Source of the DNA: Zhengitettix transpicula
Taxonomy: Eukaryota > Arthropoda > Insecta > Orthoptera > Tetrigidae
Assembly: GCA_037074705.1 (NCBI GenBank)
Contig: CM073590.1
Location: forward strand, 2,292,001 to 2,356,000
Reading direction: 5' to 3'
DNA length: 64,000 bases
Part shown: positions 59,001 through 64,000 of the stretch, piece after piece
Numbering within the stretch: the stretch's first letter is position 1
Layout: every line of letters begins with the position of its first letter
The notes under the pieces: generated by a model
Told to the model about the DNA's origin: nothing
The model's database searches: none
Seen by the model: only the letters and a program-made list of their open reading frames with translations
Made by a program: the position numbers and the translations under genes

Positions 59001-62000
59001 TATCAACTGGATGTAGAACATTCACGAACTAAAGAAAAATCCCGTTTTCTAAACATTAGTTCTAAAATGAACCTTCTATTTTTAACATTTACGCTATCTA
59101 CAACGATACTTTCAAACTAAAATTAAAATTAGATTTTATATGGTTAAATAAATTATTTGCTGGCGGCTTCCATGTTTGATCTCGTGATCTAATAAGAATT
59201 GATATTGACCTAGGATATGAATCTGTGAAGCTAAACACAGGGGAGAAAAATGACTTCCTAATGCAGAATTCTCACTTAAGTTGTTTAGGAAACACACAAC
59301 TCGATAGTATAAGAAGTAAATGTAAAATACGATAGTGCTTCGAAATTAGAATTGCATTAACACTAGAAAATATCAGGACAGCTAAAAAAAATACCGAACT
59401 AGCGTCCAAAAGAACGGTCACTCAATTTTAATTATGGAAAGTATATAAAGTACCTTGTGAGTAAACCGTTAATAATTTATTTATTAAACTACTAAAAAAG
59501 GTAAAATGTAAATGAACTCGTTCTCTAGGTACATATATAAACAAAGAAAACGATTATGTAAGTATATGAGACTGTAAAAAAATGTTAACCTAATAAAAAA
59601 ACGTTCACGAACGAATAACATAAATCTTTGGCATATCAGGTTTAAGGATGAGAAGGTGGAATAAATTATCGCCCTTATATGTTGAAGGTTCATAAAACAT
59701 GCAGTAATGCAGTGAAATAGAATTAACGTTTGTACTGTAGCCAACCCAAGGATAGAAATGTTATCACAGTTGGAGGCGAAAACAAATTAACAGTGTTTCG
59801 TGCGTGTCTTTGCCCTTACAGTTGTGATAAAAATGAGTTACTGATCGTAAAAGAGCAGAAATTCTGACGGCCTTGAATAACGGCTGTTAACATTTTCATG
59901 AAATGCATTTCCTTTATCACCGTGCAAAGATAAAACTACAGAAGTCTTAGAAATAAAAAAATTAAGAAACAAGAAAGTTGTTTTAATAATTGAGTACAAT
60001 CATTATAAAAATAACAGAGAGTTTACAATTATCTGTATTTTAATATTAATAATTCCGAATTGTATACAATCCAAGTATGATTATTAGTTACTAGGGCCAC
60101 TGCTAATTGTTATCTCCTCTTAAACCTGCAGGTTTATTACTATTATTTGAGTGATCAGGAAACGAATGTCATCCTTGGCAAATTTTGAGAAATTGTAAAA
60201 AAAGCGACCTTTGTCTTCCATTAGCAAGAGGATTGAGGAAAAAACCAACTTAATTCAGGATGACTTATGGATCGCGGAGATATTTAATATAGACGTCGCA
60301 TCATAGATAATTATATAAACCTTATATTCCTTTTAATGAAACCAGAAACATAAAGTAGGCCTATATTAAATACAAAATAAATTTTAAGCTATTATACACT
60401 TGCTAACTGTAATGCATGAAAGTTTGAAAATAATTAAAGCTGGAGTGTTCAATATCAAAAACCTCACAGATATACCTTCTACTATAGGTGAAACGTAAAT
60501 GATTAGACTATATTCAAGTTTAAGTATAAAAATGTTCTTCTAATTAAGTCTTAGCAAAATTATAAAATTTATTTGAGCACATTTTGACTATTACAACATA
60601 CACAATGAACAATAATTGAAGTTAATTTAAGGTTAAATATGTATACAATCACTTATGACGTTCAAGAAATGTATATTAATTAATCTTGCTCGTTAATTTA
60701 ACAAAGAAATTAATGACGGATTCAAATTGAAACTTAATGCTATCCAGAATTTAATTCGTACATACGAGAAAGCAGGATGAAATGTAAACAAACATCCTCT
60801 ATTCCAACCCATTTAATAATTATTCGCTATAGGAAGTGATTACGAGCAACGAGATTTAGAACACAGCACTGAAATTAGCCTATATATCTTTTACACTATT
60901 ATTTAATTTAATGGGTTTCAAATTTGCTATAGTTTGACTATCTTAGTTAAGAACGGAAATGGTAAAGTAACGAGTCAATGGAGTATCACATTTATGTTGA
61001 ACCAAATAATTTACTCAGCTAATCTAGTATATAATTCTAGGAACCTGAAGGATTACACATCTTCGCGTATCCGGATATTAAATCTTAATTCGTCTAAAAG
61101 GAATCTCTTCACGAAAATATGAATATCGTGAATAGAGCAATTCAAATTTCATCAATCGTTCCTCAAACAACTAGGGACAATACTATTTTAATTAGTTCGT
61201 CATTGTCGTAATTAAGTAAAGAGGGCAGCCTACAATTAGCACACAGGTAAAGATACTGTCGTAGGTTCCTGATATTGTTAATTAACAGAATTTTACGGAC
61301 AATAGGGAACTCGATAAAATATTCATGTGTGAAACCTTCGCATTGCTATTAAAATTATGATTCGAGATAACTTTAGGATACATCATTACCCTCATTTAAT
61401 CTTCTCCAATTACGAGATTTTAACAAAACTGCTTCGCAAAGAAAAATACAACACTACATTACATTTCCAAAGTTGGAGTGAAATTATAAAAGTTAAGTTC
61501 TCCAAAATAACGGGTGGGTGCTTAGTTAATTTACCTGTACATTTTAGTAGAAGAACACGAAAGCTAGGAGGAGCACTGTGGAAAAAGCGACCGCAAAACA
61601 GGGAACTACGTTAATGAAATCTGAATTTGACTAACGTAGAAGTGTAATGATAGATAATAGGAGGAAGAAACGATGTAACATGACTGCAGTTAGTGACTAG
61701 CTTTCCAGATATTAGTTTTCTGATAAAGCTCTAAAACATTCTGACGGTCCCAGGTAACGAATGCATTTGCCTCAAAATGAGTTAAAGAAACACACGAAGA
61801 AAGCAGTGATAAAATGAGTAATTTCACAGTCATTGACGATTGAAGAAAAATCTTATAAAATAATGAGATAGATTATGCTGAAACTTTGATCCATTAAAAA
61901 CCCTAAGAAAACAGGAGAACCAATAACGTATATACGAGAACTATAATTCTATCGTGAGCTTTACCTATAGGACAAAATATTATTAAAATACAGTATGCCC

Positions 62001-63436
62001 TCAAGTTAATTGGGAAATGAAAAAAAATGTTTTGCTTTTCTAGGATTTGAGCAGGTTTACGTTCTAGTATAAAAACTACACGGAAGTTATGTTGGCTTCC
62101 CAGAAAAAAGCACGATAACTGGGGAAGGGTAATAATAATGTGTCAGCTAACACACAAATAACTAAAACATTATCAAGCCATCTTCCAATTGAACATGAAG
62201 TGATTATTAAGCGGATTCAAACCACCACAGGCAAAATTCACTATATAGTTTTTTACTACTGTGATTTCGGCCGTTTAAGTTTGAAAACAACTTATACTTT
62301 ACGAGCAAAAAGTAACGAATAAATAGTTTTTCGATTCTATGTGTCGTCGATATTAATACCTCGTTCAACGGTTAATTTATGAACCACTTTAATCCATTCA
62401 GTACCACAATAAATAACATCATTAATTAATTTAGAAAAGTAGTCATAAGATCTTTACCAGTAGCAACTGCCTTCGTTTTATTTTTGTTTAAGATATAGAA
62501 AACTTACAGAACTAGGCTCGCACGTAACACAACTATAAAAAATAGAATGAAGTAGGCCTATATTAGTTATAATATACGATATTACGTGAACTTAAATTAT
62601 GATGAAAACTTATTCAATGGGACTTGCAACGTTAATACCGTTATACATAATTATGAACGATAAATTGCATGTTTGTGCACAAAAAGAAAGTTTGTGCCAA
62701 GCGAAGCTATGTAATACTTCGTGAGATAAAGATTAAATCGTGAAAGTTGATTATTATGAAAGGAATTCCATATGTGTGTTAATGACTCGCTATACCGAAA
62801 ATTTAAGAAAAATTTATTAAGATGAAAACAAACAATTAGAGAGTATCGAATATCAATGTTGATATTTCAAGATGACTATAACATCTTGCAAATCAATAAG
62901 AACGAATGTTGAAAAAATTATTTAATTATCAGACAATACTTATGGGGAATTTGTCCCTAAAAATAAACAAGTATTAATCAAATTACTAATCGTAGCAAAA
63001 TATAAATTAATAACCCACTTAAAATTACAGTAGTTTCCCATGTGGTAGAAAAGTAAAAGTTAGGCAATAATAACGCAAGATTACAGAAGAGACGAGAATT
63101 AATTAATAATACCGGGCGGAAGTTGGATATCGAGAGGTTAAATCATTCTTCAAGAAGATATTGCGGAGGAAATTTCATAAAGTGTTTATATGCAGAGAGG
63201 ATTGTATATGTGAAATCAGGTGTCGAAAAGACAGGAAGGAGAGGCTACAGAAGAATGTATAAGAATTATTCTTTCGGCTAGGAAGGAGTTTCACAACTAC
63301 ACTGAAAAAAGGCGACTGGAGTGACTTGTTATACACGAGAACCTAAAAGCATTGATTTGGAATCTGTAGATATTAAACCATCACATGAAAATCAGATATG
63401 TAAGGATGAAAATATAAAACGTCTGAGTTAAAAGTA
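56095..63436. other. Long AT-rich stretch, no supported gene
   Basis: The GC-richer frame at 58031-58297 (88 codons; begins TRAPILDGWVKDYDNKVGKQ) is the only one with unusual composition, but it matches nothing I know. Others (e.g. 61357-61614, 85 codons) look like chance. TAGGCCTA octamers lie at 60356-60363 and 62553-62560. No RNA genes or dispersed repeats recognised. Confidence 0.45.
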
Positions 63437-63835
63437 TACTAATTAGATAAAGTAGCCAATTGACAGACAAATTAAAGTGATAAAATAAATAACACACAAC
63501 GTTTCTGCAATCCTTGTTGCTTTCGTCTGGTGATTCAAAAACGTTGAAACAAAACAAGTGACGAGCAAAGCTAAAACGATCTTAAACGTAAAGATAATAT
63601 AAAAGCAAAGACATTAGATTATCAATAAGGGATCTTATTATTGTTGAGTTTTATCGTATCAGCTTGTACGCTAATTGAAGTTGTGTCAGATTTAATATGA
63701 AGCACTTCAAATATAATTCTGATAAAGTACGTGGTATCACCATCTAAAATCTTAGCATTTTGCCAATCAAAGGAATGTTCCGAATTGATCATGTATTGTT
63801 TTAATATATTTTTTCAATAATTCACAACTTTGCAC
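63437..63835 (-). pseudogene. PLE tail: post-GIY-YIG region plus 3' end
   Basis: Minus strand from about 63810: QYMINSEHSFDWQNAKILDG, DTTYFIRIIFEVLHIKSD and TTSISVQADTIKLNN, then a stop. This is collinear with 4740-5062 (same strand), where the conserved core FDWQNAKILD is identical. Downstream are TTTTTGAATCACCAGACGA and the hammerhead-like core (63500-63529: CAGACGA - stem GCAA/TTGC - GAAACG), then TTGTGTGTTATTTATTTTATC and CAATTGGC. The core has one substitution (CAGACGA for CUGACGA). The upstream GIY-YIG and RT are absent. Confidence 0.82.
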
Positions 63836-63924
63836 AGCTAAATATTATTTTTGGAACTCCAGATATTCCTCTTACACTCGCAGACATAAAAATTCACTCA
63901 GATATTCTGTATTCTGTCGGAAAT

Positions 63925-63974
63925 TTTACCAAACTCAGCCTGTCTACACCAAAAAAAAAAAATTTACCAAACTC
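63925..63974 (+). mobile_element. 14-nt retroposon 'D' stub with poly(A) and 12-bp target-site duplication
   Basis: TTTACCAAACTC at 63925-63936 is repeated exactly at 63963-63974. Between them lie AGCCTGTCTACACC (63937-63950), identical to the last 14 bases of the 'D' family as seen in copy 4, and 12 A (63951-63962). This is the expected product of target-primed reverse transcription that aborted almost at once, and it fixes the 3' terminus of the family. Confidence 0.82.
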
Positions 63975-64000
63975 GAAGATATTACGTACTCCGAAATTTA

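Overview
This window is AT-rich eukaryotic DNA, most likely from an insect. No host protein-coding gene can be supported anywhere in it. The assignment rests on the mobile-element mix: Penelope-like elements (PLEs), R1-clade and Jockey-clade LINEs, other non-LTR retrotransposons, a mariner-like DDE transposase scrap and a Harbinger-like scrap. All sit in low-complexity intergenic or intronic sequence. A polyneopteran insect (cockroach, termite or relative) is a guess and cannot be proven from one window. No rRNA gene, intact tRNA gene, CRISPR array or bacterial operon is present.

Layout. 1-1020: degraded PLE tail (GIY-YIG nuclease) interrupted by a dispersed retroposon with its own target-site duplication. 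1422-5075: compound microsatellite, hammerhead-like motifs, an inverted repeat, a tRNA-derived SINE and an antisense PLE tail. 5186-6407: R1-clade LINE 3' half. 7113-7480: minisatellite of 96-bp period. 8235-9455: antisense Jockey-clade LINE. 11560-11757: inverted PLE ends. 14120-15240: another LINE reverse transcriptase. 16265-16576: DDE transposase remnant. 20568-24133: dispersed-repeat copies, two convergent PLE fragments and two inverted-repeat PLE ends. 28541-28969 and 43238-43655: longest copies of the dispersed retroposon. 36380-37895: antisense LINE with an intact YADD motif, next to a solo-LTR-like block (37922-38249). 47443-49478: direct and tandem duplications. 52853-53464: a LINE derivative holding only its 5' and 3' ends, flanked by a near-perfect target-site duplication. 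55184-56094: Harbinger-like N-terminus, PLE 3' end and a perfect 129-bp tandem duplication. 63437-63974: antisense PLE tail and a 14-nt retroposon stub with poly(A) and a 12-bp target-site duplication.

The unifying signal is retrotransposition. At least eight short segments share the order CUGANGA - short stem - GAAAC that defines the hammerhead-ribozyme core known from PLE terminal repeats. Several lie in inverted pairs, and the short stem shows compensatory changes between copies. All coding fragments are broken by frameshifts, stops or lost catalytic residues, so no autonomous element is intact here.
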